From Molanna angustata (lineage: Eukaryota > Arthropoda > Insecta > Trichoptera > Molannidae), in contig OY754987.1 of NCBI GenBank assembly GCA_963576475.1, positions 7,818,036 to 7,882,035 of the forward strand: 64,000 bases of DNA, read 5' to 3'. Shown here piece after piece: positions 55,223 to 64,000 of the stretch. Every line of letters begins with the position of its first letter. Position 1 is the first letter of the stretch. The notes below the pieces were generated by a model, which saw only the letters and a program-made list of their open reading frames with translations, searched no databases and was not told the DNA's origin. The translations under genes were made by a program, and so were the position numbers.

Positions 55223-55639
55223 GTGGTTAATTTTATCTTTGATGTTATCATCTTTAGAGTATTTACCCTCTTAGTGTATACTAGCATTTATTGTATGTTC
55301 CCTATGTCACAATTCCAGCCACCTAACCCATTATAAATTTAAAGAAAATTAAATCCAGTTGTTAGATTGTTGTATTTAATTTGTTTTTATCTTATGTTGG
55401 TTTATCTATGGTGTTTTATTTTTGAAAATTTTGAGTTACCCCCTCCCCTCATCTTAAAGCTAGTAATAATTCAACCATCCTACGGTTCAGTAATTTTACT
55501 ATTTTGGGCAGTCACTCGTCCATTCATCTCATAATCATCAAGTAAAATTAGTGTCTGTGTACCTTGCATTGTGCCTGTGCCAAAAGGAAAACTACAGGAG
55601 AGTTGGTGAGTCCTATTCCTTCCCATATTATATAGTCTG

Positions 55640-56105
55640 TGAAAAGAATTGCAATTGTAGTGCCGACTTTGATGTGTACCAGTGAATTTTGAACGTAGCA
55701 AAAATCGCATGAAAGTAGAATAAATACTGTACAAATGAGATCACTAAGAAGAGTATGTAATAGAATGATATAGGAGAGAATGCAAGTTAAAGAAGAATAT
55801 TATAAGTAAAATTAAAGTGAATAACCTGAGGTGGTTTGGGCACATTGAAAAAATGAATGATGAACGACTTACCAAAAAAATGTACAAGGGTATAAGAAGA
55901 GTAGGGGCCGTTCCAGAAAGGGATGGCATGACCATGTGAATGATATTTCGTAAGAAGGAAACATAAGCTTGAACAATTGACGAGCATGTATAAGACGACG
56001 CATGGATGTAAAGGAAACCATGAGTGTGTAAAAATAGATATGTATGGCGCTAGGTTCTCTCAACCTGCTCCGTTAGGGGCATGGCATGATGGTATATATT
56101 ATGTA
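55640..56105 (+). pseudogene. LINE-A 3' end
   Basis: VRSLRRVC-type words (ATGAGATCACTAAGAAGAGT), GAGGTGGTTTGGGCACATTG, AGGGATGGCATGACCATGTG, and end GGGCATGGCATGATGGTATA. Several indels relative to the 25.5-kb copy. Confidence 0.7.
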
Positions 56106-56550
56106 TGTGAAAATAAGTGGAGTCTATGTTTCACCACAGCACAAATCTGAATCAATAAGATGGATAACAATTTGAAAATATTGAAAGAACTTGTGCTATA
56201 GCTAACTGATTGATATTGATAACAAAGGAAGCTAAACTTGCCATGTACCATGTGATTGAAATGCTGATTTTAACATAAAAATAATACTAAATTAGGTTTA
56301 TTCCTTCATTCTTGCATGTCTGCCATTGCTGATTTGTTTTTATCAACCTGTGATTTAAAAGCATTCATGAGATGATGCACAAATGTGAACGAGGCATAAA
56401 AATTGTTGGGATAGAAACGTTTTTTATTCAGTTTTTCTTGTGGTATAATTGAGGTCTTTTATCATAATAATATATTTGTATTTAAAAATTTAAAGTTCTT
56501 CGAGAGAATGAAACCTTCAATTACTAGATGCACAGTAAGATTTAATTTAA

Positions 56551-58774
56551 CCCAGATAATCCTGAAACTTTTTTTTGTTCGAAAATTCTTGATTTTCGAA
56601 TATATGGTAATTTGTGATAAAAAAATAAGGTCCTAGAAGAAGAAAAACAAAAATGTTTTTTTTTTTTTATTTTATTGCAAAAAGAAAAGTGTACAATTAT
56701 TCGAACATTAGGAACATAAACCACCTATTACAGTATTCATCATGAAAAAGTTGAGCGTCTCGTTAAGTTTTTTTTTTAGATATAAAATAAACAAATATAT
56801 TGGACACTGGCGGACTTATTGCCATTAGGCAATTTCTTCTTCTCCAACCAACCAGATTACAAAGTATTACAAAATTATTCTTATATGTAGGTACAAAAGA
56901 ATTATAGCGAAAAACAGAAAAAAGTAAAATAAAAATTATTCTTCTTTTTCATAAAACAATCAACGTGTAATGCCACATCACATTTTCTACACTTATAGAA
57001 CGATGTTTTTTGACATACTCTACATCGTGTTTCTTTATTCTGCTTCCAATTTTCCACCTTTGTATCGATGGAGTTGCCAAGCATTTTGTATCGAAACATC
57101 AAGCAGGAAAGTTATTAGACAATAATACCATTTCTTTCCACGTATACCAATCCTGTATAAACCTATATTTTGGTCACGTCTGTCTACTCCCCCCATTCCT
57201 TTATATAAACATAAACTGCATTTGGTTGTTTCACAGTTATTTTCTTTTTATGCGCTTGGGAATATCTTGAAACCATGTGGAATGGGTCACTTGCTACAGC
57301 ATTTGATGCGACTGTGACAACATTATTGTCGTGCCAACGAGTTACCGATATGGATCTACCGAGAGTAACCTTTTGATCAGATGCACCACGTGATTCATTC
57401 TTCATATCTTTAATTGATTTTAATGGACATTTCGACAGCCTATTGTCCCGGTTACTCTGATGCCTCTTGCTGTCAGCTCCTCAACGAGTGGAATTGTGGT
57501 AAAATAATTATCACAAAATATATGATACGGGTATTTCGCTATATTTTGTATTATCTCTGTGTAGGTTAGTACTACACAGGGGCCAAGACCTAATGGTCGG
57601 TAAATCTCTTCAGTTGGAGCTGCTGCTACGAGATCATTTTTTGTATCAGGTGTATTTTCCCAATAAAGGCGTCTTCTAGGTAATGTCACATAGCCACTCA
57701 GAAGAAGAATTCTAAAAAACGATTTGAGTTCCTCTTTGGTGATATTGGCTTCTTTATTTTTTTGAAATGGATATTTATTAGTAAAATTTAGTAACATTTC
57801 CATCAAATTGTTGTCAAAGAAATGTTCAAATAGTTCTGCTGGACTTTGCTCATTGTGAACTAATGTAAGTGGTGGCCAAGATTCCATTGTCTCAGGTTGA
57901 AATTCTCTATTTCTCCATATATATGATTCATTCTTTCTTACATGTAATGAACGTGGCTCTTGAACATCGTCACTAGTTGTTCCAATAACATCTTCTATTT
58001 CATCAGAATTTTGACGAATCACCATTTCTGCTGGAGCTCTTAACTGAGATCCCGGTAACTGATATGGAGACATTTGTTCTTCATCCCCTGAATCTTCATC
58101 AGTATTATAAACACACACATTTTCTGGAGGAAGCATTAATATATCGACACATCTTTCTTTCTCAATTTCTTCGTCATCCTCTTCTAAGAGTGTCAATATT
58201 TCATCAACAGTTAATGATGATGTAAAAATAAAAAAAATATAGGTTGAAAAAATATTATTTATGAAAAAAATATTAATTATAAACGAAATTATAATAGCAA
58301 AAAAAAAATATATATCCAACATTTGACACATTTCACGTTTGTACTGTATACACCACTGTTTGTACTGTGTATTATCCTATTGTACGTTTAAACATACACT
58401 ATTGTTTCAGAAGTTATAACTACCCTAATCTGTAAGCGAAGTTAATTTTAATCATACAGTAATATTAATTAATCATTTTCATATATACATTACAAAAATG
58501 AAGTTTATAATTGTAACATTTTAAAAATTATTTACCTTTTATGAACAGAAGGTGGTATTGACATCTTTGCAAAATAAGTATCAATAAAATAAACTCCAAA
58601 AACACGGAAATTAACAGCGACAACCTGTTGCAAACTGTTGTAAGTGAGAAAGTATTGTCTTAGCATTAGAAATACACTAGAAACATCACCGATAAAAAAA
58701 TAAACTAAGAGTATTGTCAATTTAACGTGTGACACTGCAAGTGTTCGAAAAATCGTACAATAGGATTATCTGGG
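56551..58774 (-). mobile_element. piggyBac element with TTAA duplication
   Basis: TTAA at 56547-56550 is followed by CCCAGATAATCCT; AGGATTATCTGGG at 58762-58774 is followed by TTAA at 58775-58778. Near each end lies GTTCGAAAA. Length 2224 bp, transposase on the minus strand. Confidence 0.95.
56935..58240 (-). pseudogene. piggyBac-type transposase, internally deleted and frameshifted
   Basis: Minus strand, N to C: acidic region (SLTVDEILTLLEEDDEEIEK), ELFEHFFDNNLMEMLLNFTN, EELKSFFRILLLSGYVTLPR then RRLYWENTPDTKNDLV; NIAKYPYHIFCDNYFTTIPL (second catalytic Asp region); after a frameshift near 57430, CPLKSIKDMKNESRG and DQKVTLGRSISVTRWHDN; after another shift near 57190, MGGVDRRDQN and RGKKWYY (third Asp region); then a cysteine-rich zinc-finger end CRVCQKTSFYKCRKCDVALH. 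The segment between KNDLV and PTEEIYRPLG has lost the part that carries the first catalytic Asp. The element cannot encode an active enzyme as it stands. Confidence 0.9.
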
Positions 58775-58856
58775 TTAATAATATTTTGTGTTAAATTATT
58801 TATATGTACAGTAAATAATAATTAAAGTATTGTTGTATATTTGACTTTTCTTTTTA

Positions 58857-59670
58857 AGAGGGTGACTGCTGCCAACGTACCTATTTTTTCAATTTGAATT
58901 TGCATCATTACTACAAAAAAAATCATTTTGAAAAAAATAATAAAGAAAAATATACCTTAACTTTTTTAATTATGTTCTGAATATTATATTCTTGTACGAA
59001 AATAATATAAGCATACCCCGATTTTTGATTTTTTTTAAATTTCTAAAAAACTAAGGTATAGACCATTATATTTTTTTTATAAATTACGGCAATAAATTCG
59101 CCACTTGCGCAGGGTGCAAGGAAGTGTTCATTATTATTATTAAGATCAAAATATTTGGAAAAATATGATGTAACGTTGCATTAATGCATCAGGTTAAGTT
59201 AATAAACTAAAAAAGCTTTTATTTTGCAATGGCGCTGAATGGAAAATAAATGATTTTTAGGTTTATTTACTAAGCCGGAAGCATTAATGCAACAACACAA
59301 CATATTTTTCTAGATATTTTTGTCTTCTTTAATTTAAAAAAAATATATTGAACTACGCCTTATATTTTACTAAAAATATAAGATAAACGTTGTAAATCGG
59401 GGTATGCCATTATTTTTCTACAAGAATTTATACAGAACATTATCAAAAAGTAAAGATATATTTTTCTTTAAATACTCAAACTATCTAAATTATTTTTTTC
59501 AAAACGATTTGATAAGAAATAATGATGGTATAATAAATTGAAAAATAGGTAGGTACGTTGGCAACAGTCCCCCCTTAATAGGTACGTTGGCAGCAGTCCC
59601 CCCCTTAATAGGTACGTTGGCAGCAGTCCCCCCCTTAATAGGTACGTTGGCAGCAGTCCCCCCCTTAACA
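58857..59670. mobile_element. Foldback element FB2 with tandem terminal repeats
   Basis: AAGAGGGTGACTGCTGCCAA, CGTACCTATTTTTTCAATTT at the left is mirrored at 59535-59578 by AAATTGAAAAATAGGTAGGT and ACGTTGGCAACAGTCCCCCC. Inner arms (GCATACCCCGATTTTT / GGGGTATGCC) pair too. After the right end, the terminal 30 bp is repeated three more times (AATAGGTACGTTGGCAGCAG...). Confidence 0.85.
59088..59140 (+). repeat. SINE-3 3' fragment nested in FB2
   Basis: CGGCAATAAATTCGCCACTT and GCGCAGGGTGCAAGGAAGTG followed by (ATT)n. It sits in the loop between the FB2 arms. Confidence 0.7.
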
Positions 59671-60159
59671 GCTTATTTATGCTTTTATGTCTGCCTTTTT
59701 ATAATCTTAACACATAATATAATGTATTATTTCACTGCATTAACCAGAAAACTAAAAGCATTGTTATAAAGCGTACTGATCATACTTGAGTGTTTTTCTT
59801 AGATAAGTTTATTTACTTTATTACATACAAAGGCAGGTTTATTGCAATAAGGCAATCTCTTACGACATCCCAAATAAATTCTGTAATATATCTTCCTTCT
59901 GAAAACTACAATGTGACAGGTGAAGAAAATAGTACTACTAAAGGAACAAAGGACATAGATTATTTGATAAATTAATTTCGTTAGTGTTTCTCCAAATATT
60001 TGTATAGATTTAAAATTACATCATTGATACCAGAGAGAACTCTCAATAACTACAGTTTATGGAAGGTATATGTTTCGTAATAAAGTGTTCAACTCAAAAA
60101 TATATTATACTTCCATTTTTATGAGTGGCAACATTAATAAAAAAAAATTCATTCTTTTA

Positions 60160-60910
60160 TTTTTTGACAAATTTATAACATCTCAATAGACACAAAGTTG
60201 GAATATTATAAGAGAACCAGGAACTGAAGGCACCTACAGGGCTTTACAACCTGTCATTGACTGGTTTACGTGATCACTTTATGCGCTTGCACAACGTTCA
60301 CCAATTATGCCTTCTTATTGAGTTCCCTTATCGATGCAATTTTGGAAGTTCTTTTTATTTTAATAACGAGAAACTGATTGTTTGAAAATTAGATGTCTGA
60401 AAAAAAAAAATTCTCATTAGATAGTGTTTCAAAGAGATTTCTTCGTTACTTCAAAGATGGCGATGGCAAAAACAGCTTATTTTCAAAAGATCAGTTTCTC
60501 ATTAAAATATATAGAACTTTCAACATTGCATTGATAAGGGAACTCAATAAGAAGGCATAATTGGTGAACGTTGCGCAAGCTCATAAAGTGATCACGTAAA
60601 CCAACCGATGACGGGTCGTAAGCCCTGTAGGTGCCTCCAGTTCCTGGTTCTCCTATAATATTCCAACTTCGTCTCTATTGAGATGTCAAAAATTTGTCAA
60701 AAAATATCATTGACTCGACAGGAAAAAAATCCAATGTTTGCATATATGCAACTTTAAAAATCCAATGATTGCATATATGCAACTTTAAAAATCCAATGAT
60801 TGCATATATGCAACTTTGAAAATCCAATGTTTGCATATATGCAACTTTAAAAATCCAATGATTGCATATATGCAACTTTGAAAATCCAATGTTTGCATAT
60901 ATGCAACTTT
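60160..60910. mobile_element. FB1 foldback element, both arms, with 31-bp array
   Basis: Left arm ACATCTCAATAGACACAAAG ... CACCAATTATGCCTTCTTAT; right arm ATAAGAAGGCATAATTGGTG ... CTCTATTGAGATGTC, arms ~185 bp, spacer about 190 bp. A central inverted pair (CAGTTTCTCATTAAAAT / ATTTTAATAACGAGAAACTG) makes the element palindromic almost throughout. At 60725-60910 six units of a 31-bp repeat (AATCCAATGATTGCATATAT-GCAACTTTAA) follow the right end. Confidence 0.85.
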
Positions 60911-61925
60911 AAAAAATATTCAATCATTCTTTTACATTTCAATGAACAAAAAATAACGGTAAATTGTAATGACTAAAAATTGAGAAATTTAAAACAAAAA
61001 GCATATTAGAAACAGGTAAATTGAATAATATGTTCCTAATTTTTATCTTTGAGGTGGTTTTTCATATCAATTTTCATCCATCTTGTTTTGCACCGTAATA
61101 CATTTTTACTCTTTTTATCATATTTGCACCATTTTCAATTATTAAAGTGTTGTATATATGTTTTGTTTTCATAATGTTGTTATATTATATTTTGTACTTG
61201 TTTGTATTTGTAATAATATCTTATATTGTGCTTTGAAACAAAAAATCTACAAATTTAAATATTGTTCCAAATAGCAGTCTACATTGAAGATGGAAAAAAT
61301 AAATTTTTTCCCCTAAATTAATGTTTTCTTCAATTGAATTGAAGAAAACTACAAATATAAATAGCTTTAAATGTGGATTAAAAACAGACAAGACAGTGAT
61401 AAATAAACTACTTTACGCTAACATACAATGACACACACGCACACCTTAACAATATACTTATATACATAGAATTATAATGTACAGAAGCCACGTGTAGTAC
61501 AAATTTCGAATTCAAATGTATGCCAAGTTTTTTTTACATGTGTGTGTGAGGCGGTAGATCGGTTGGTCTACGTATTATGTAGGTGTGCGTGTCGGTAGGT
61601 GTACGTATACTTGAAATTTGTCTGTTTCAGCGTAGTTTTAGTTGGCATACATTCATTGCGCTGACTAGGTATCTGTATCATATATAATCTAAGCTTATAT
61701 AATTATAAGCTGCTTCAGAACAGGTTTTTAACCTAGTGAATCAGTTTACATTCCGCATCTAGTCCTTAAGTATCTTTTTTTGTAAAAAAAATTGTATTGG
61801 TAAAGTTTGATGTTTAAATATATAATTTGTTATATTACAAATAAAAAATAAATGCAGCCACACACTGATAATGCGAAATTCTGTTTGGGAGTATTTGAAC
61901 TTCCTTTGGTGCAAAGTTGATTCAG
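60911..61925. other. AT-rich, nothing recognised
   Basis: A short hairpin ATTTTCTTCAATT / AATTGAAGAAAA lies at 61322-61350. GT-rich stretch at 61540-61620. No gene on either strand. Confidence 0.45.
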
Positions 61926-61928
61926 ATT

Positions 61929-62116
61929 TTTTTTTTTTTATTTACAAAAATGAATATGTCCTTGTTAAACAAGTACATATACATCTTCCTACGTTCCCTA
62001 AAATAAGCAAAGAAATGCTTGTGCTATAGGTGAACGAAATCGGTCGAGGCAGGATTCGAACTCGCGACCACTGGATTACTAGCCCAGCGTGCTAACCGCT
62101 CTGCCACCGACCCATC
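61929..62116 (-). repeat. SINE-2, best copy
   Basis: Minus strand: GGATGGGTCGGTGGCAGAGC, GGTTAGCACGCTGGGCTAGT, AATCCAGTGGTCGCGAGTTC, GAATCCTGCC, then body (CACAAGCATTTCTTTGCTTA) and a poly-A tail (T-run at 61929-61940). The head folds like a tRNA with a CTGGG/TCCAG anticodon stem and AGT in the anticodon position (Thr-like). Confidence 0.85.
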
Positions 62117-62655
62117 CAAACCATTTTCTTCTTAGACTTTGAATGTAAATTCAAATTTCGAATTGATTTTTCTAAATGAAATTCCGCCTGTATGTTGCCA
62201 CTCTAATAATTGGATTATATTGGATGAATAATCGACTAAAAGATTATACAAAGGTGTAGAGATGGATTTCTTTTGAAATCGTTTGGCTGTCTACTTGCAC
62301 TTGAAATAAGTAGTTCATTTGTGCAGTCTCTCAATAGTAGACTAATTATTAATAAATGTTTGTCATAATGTTAATGTGGAAATGATTGTGCATGAGGTAA
62401 TGATAGGTATATATTATTTATCATGATCTTCACTGCGTTAACCCCGCACAGGTACTCAAATATGTTTTAGTTCCAATGGTTTTTCCTCGTCTACCCACCC
62501 AATATTGATATTATCGTTTTGAAACCAGAGACAGGGATAAGTTATAGTATTGTCTACAGTTCGACAGTTCCAGAATCATAATATTTCTGATTCTTCGATA
62601 TTGCGTAGTCTAACTCACTTTGTATTTTCAATAAACAACTAAAGAAGGAATATTT
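62117..62655. other. No feature recognised
   Basis: AT-rich non-coding sequence. No exon of the DOCK tail could be identified here. Confidence 0.4.
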
Positions 62656-62659
62656 ATCT

Positions 62660-62842
62660 GGGGGGCAAGTCTGGTCAACCGGCAAAATCAAAACCATCCA
62701 TGTTTACCCATATTTTTTTTTTTTTATCTTATGGAGTTCTATAATATCATAAGATGATATAGAACTCCATTAGATAATTATATCCATGATATGGGTAAAC
62801 ATGGATGGTTTTGATTCTGCCGGTTGACCAGACTTTCCTCCC
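62660..62842. mobile_element. Palindromic foldback MITE
   Basis: GGGGGGCAAGTCTGGTCAAC, CGGCAAAATCAAAACCATCC, ATGTTTACCCATAT and TGGAGTTCTATAATATCAT are mirrored by ATGATATAGAACTCCA, ATATGGGTAAACATGGATGG, TTTTGATTCTGCCGGTTGAC and CAGACTTTCCTCCC. Almost no spacer; a T-run breaks the left arm. Half a copy lies at 429-527. Confidence 0.85.
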
Positions 62843-63118
62843 TGATCCCGATTTGCTCGCCATATCTTTTCCCTATCCCTTTTTTGCTATGAAGTATTTT
62901 CACTTATTTTGTTATCTTAGTGTAATATATATGTAGTTTATTTGATTTTTGCATTCATTCATTGTTGATGTACATACACATTTTTGTCATACTTTGTAAT
63001 CTGGTTGATTGGAAGAAAGTGCCTAATGGAAATAAGCCCGCCAGTGTGCAATATATTTGTTTATATTATGTACAAAAAAATAAATATTTGAAAATTCAAT
63101 AAAAATATATTCGAAGTA

Positions 63119-63710
63119 CAGTGAAACCTCTATCTATCGTTCCCTGAACAATCGTTTTCCCGCATGTTTTGCATATTTCTGTAGGTCCCAATTAATTTCA
63201 TACAAAAATTACCGCATTGATCGTTCTCCGTTCATCACTTTCCCCTATTAATTGTTTAAATCACGTAGCAAATATCAATAACATCGAAGAGCGAAAGATA
63301 AATAAGACATTCAAACATAGTGGTGTGCGCGTGCGGTTGCCTTAGTTTTTGAGCAATAAAAAACCGCCTGTTTGTACTCTTCAAGAACGATTGAAATCCG
63401 AAAGATTGGATCCATTGCCTGTCCCTTCATATTTTGAAGAGTACACGATGTTCGAAGGATTGAAAATGTTTTTTTATTCACATTCGATAACTGAGGCCGA
63501 AATGTTTTTTATTTATAACACCGAAAGAATGTTGATTTCTTATGGCAATAAAAAAACAAATGACAATTACAGATTATTTAATATAATATGTTGTATATGT
63601 GTACAGTACATATTAAACATTAATGTGTTTTTTTCTATATATTTTGTTTTCCCGCATTCATAGTTTTTTTCATTAGGTCCCTTCAAAAATGATAGATAGA
63701 GGTTTCACTG
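63119..63710 (+). mobile_element. pogo/Tigger-like element, deletion derivative
   Basis: Identical 20-bp ends CAGTGAAACCTCTATCTATC (left) and GATAGATAGAGGTTTCACTG (right), flanked by TA. CAGTG..ACC termini with TA duplication are typical of Tc1-mariner/pogo. The 592-bp body holds one ORF at 63349-63663 (CTLQERLKSERLDPLPVPSY, SHSITEAEMFFIYNTERMLI) whose family I do not recognise; no DDE domain is present. Confidence 0.8.
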
Positions 63711-64000
63711 TATTCCTAAAATTTGTGGAATTTTCTCATTATCCATTTAATTTGTTTGATGTAAAATAATAATTTAGCAAAAATATTGTTAAATATGATG
63801 TAAATATACACTTTGACTGTTGTAGATTTTTAAATTTGTGTCTTGATTTTAAAAAAAGGTATAATTAAAATTGTCTCTTACGCCATTGTTTTTTCGCGTT
63901 ACTAAAGTCGTACAAAATGTACCTATAGCTGGACGAATCCAACCACTTTTACTTCAGTACCAGAAGTGGGATACAACTCGCTAAAAATTCCTGTGCCTAT

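Noticed and set aside
274..55222. DOCK3/4 (sponge) assignment for the host gene
   Set aside because: [25 protein letters not shown] and DAAVMGG fit the DOCK1/2/5 type better; DOCK4 has HDMMDWE and DAAVNGG in these places.
60675..60875. Minus-strand ORF of HICNHWIFKVAYMQ repeats
   Set aside because: Product of the 31-bp tandem array at the end of FB1.
62040..62116. Possible tRNA-Thr gene on the minus strand
   Set aside because: The head continues into a repeated body with a poly-A tail shared with 33945-34140 and 42533-42719.
55223..64000. Prokaryotic operon, phage or secretion system
   Set aside because: No ribosome-binding sites, no dense ORFs; spliced exons and eukaryotic transposons only.

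Overview
The window looks like an intron-rich, AT-rich animal nuclear genome, most likely an arthropod and probably an insect (the exact order is not settled by the sequence). There is no bacterial gene organisation. Instead, 26 short exons with GT/AG borders and consistent phases are spread over about 55 kb, and the introns are packed with transposon remains, SINEs, foldback elements and tandem arrays.

The only host gene I can support runs left to right from before base 1 to at least base 55222. It is a DOCK-family guanine nucleotide exchange factor, closest to the DOCK1/2/5 type (Drosophila myoblast city, mbc). The window enters the gene inside the DHR-1 (C2-like, phosphoinositide-binding) domain (exons at 274-789). 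It continues through the helical scaffold (about 2144-35153), the DHR-2 Rac-GEF domain (about 37194-45651) and a basic, proline-containing C-terminal tail (46158-55222). The 26 exons join to about 1390 codons without a stop. The N-terminal SH3/ELMO-binding part lies upstream of the window. The last visible exon ends in phase 1, so at least one terminal exon is missing or unrecognised.

Intron contents: 1-11 kb holds several TA-flanked or foldback MITEs and non-LTR retrotransposon tails. 11-27.3 kb is one 16-kb intron with a roughly 3-kb degenerate non-LTR element on the minus strand, a foldback element with an internal minisatellite, and coding-looking minisatellites. 27-46 kb has exons separated by SINEs of three tRNA-related or short families, CR1-like 3' ends, and two copies of a terminal-inverted-repeat element that share a related short ORF. 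46-55 kb holds large tandem arrays (110, 18, about 148, 37 and 34 bp). 55.2-64 kb has no recognised host exon; it contains a piggyBac element with TTAA target duplication and a broken transposase, two large foldback elements, and a pogo/Tigger-like element with TA duplication.

The most unusual feature is that two tandem arrays in this one gene are made from its own exon-intron junctions. A 30-bp array (10465-10864) repeats the 3' splice site and start of exon 8. A 110-bp array (46215-47209) repeats the end of exon 22 with its 5' splice site nine times. A third array (62 bp, 27660-28440) carries an acceptor-like and a donor-like signal 24 nt apart in most units. Together they offer many alternative or decoy splice sites inside a conserved Rac-GEF gene.
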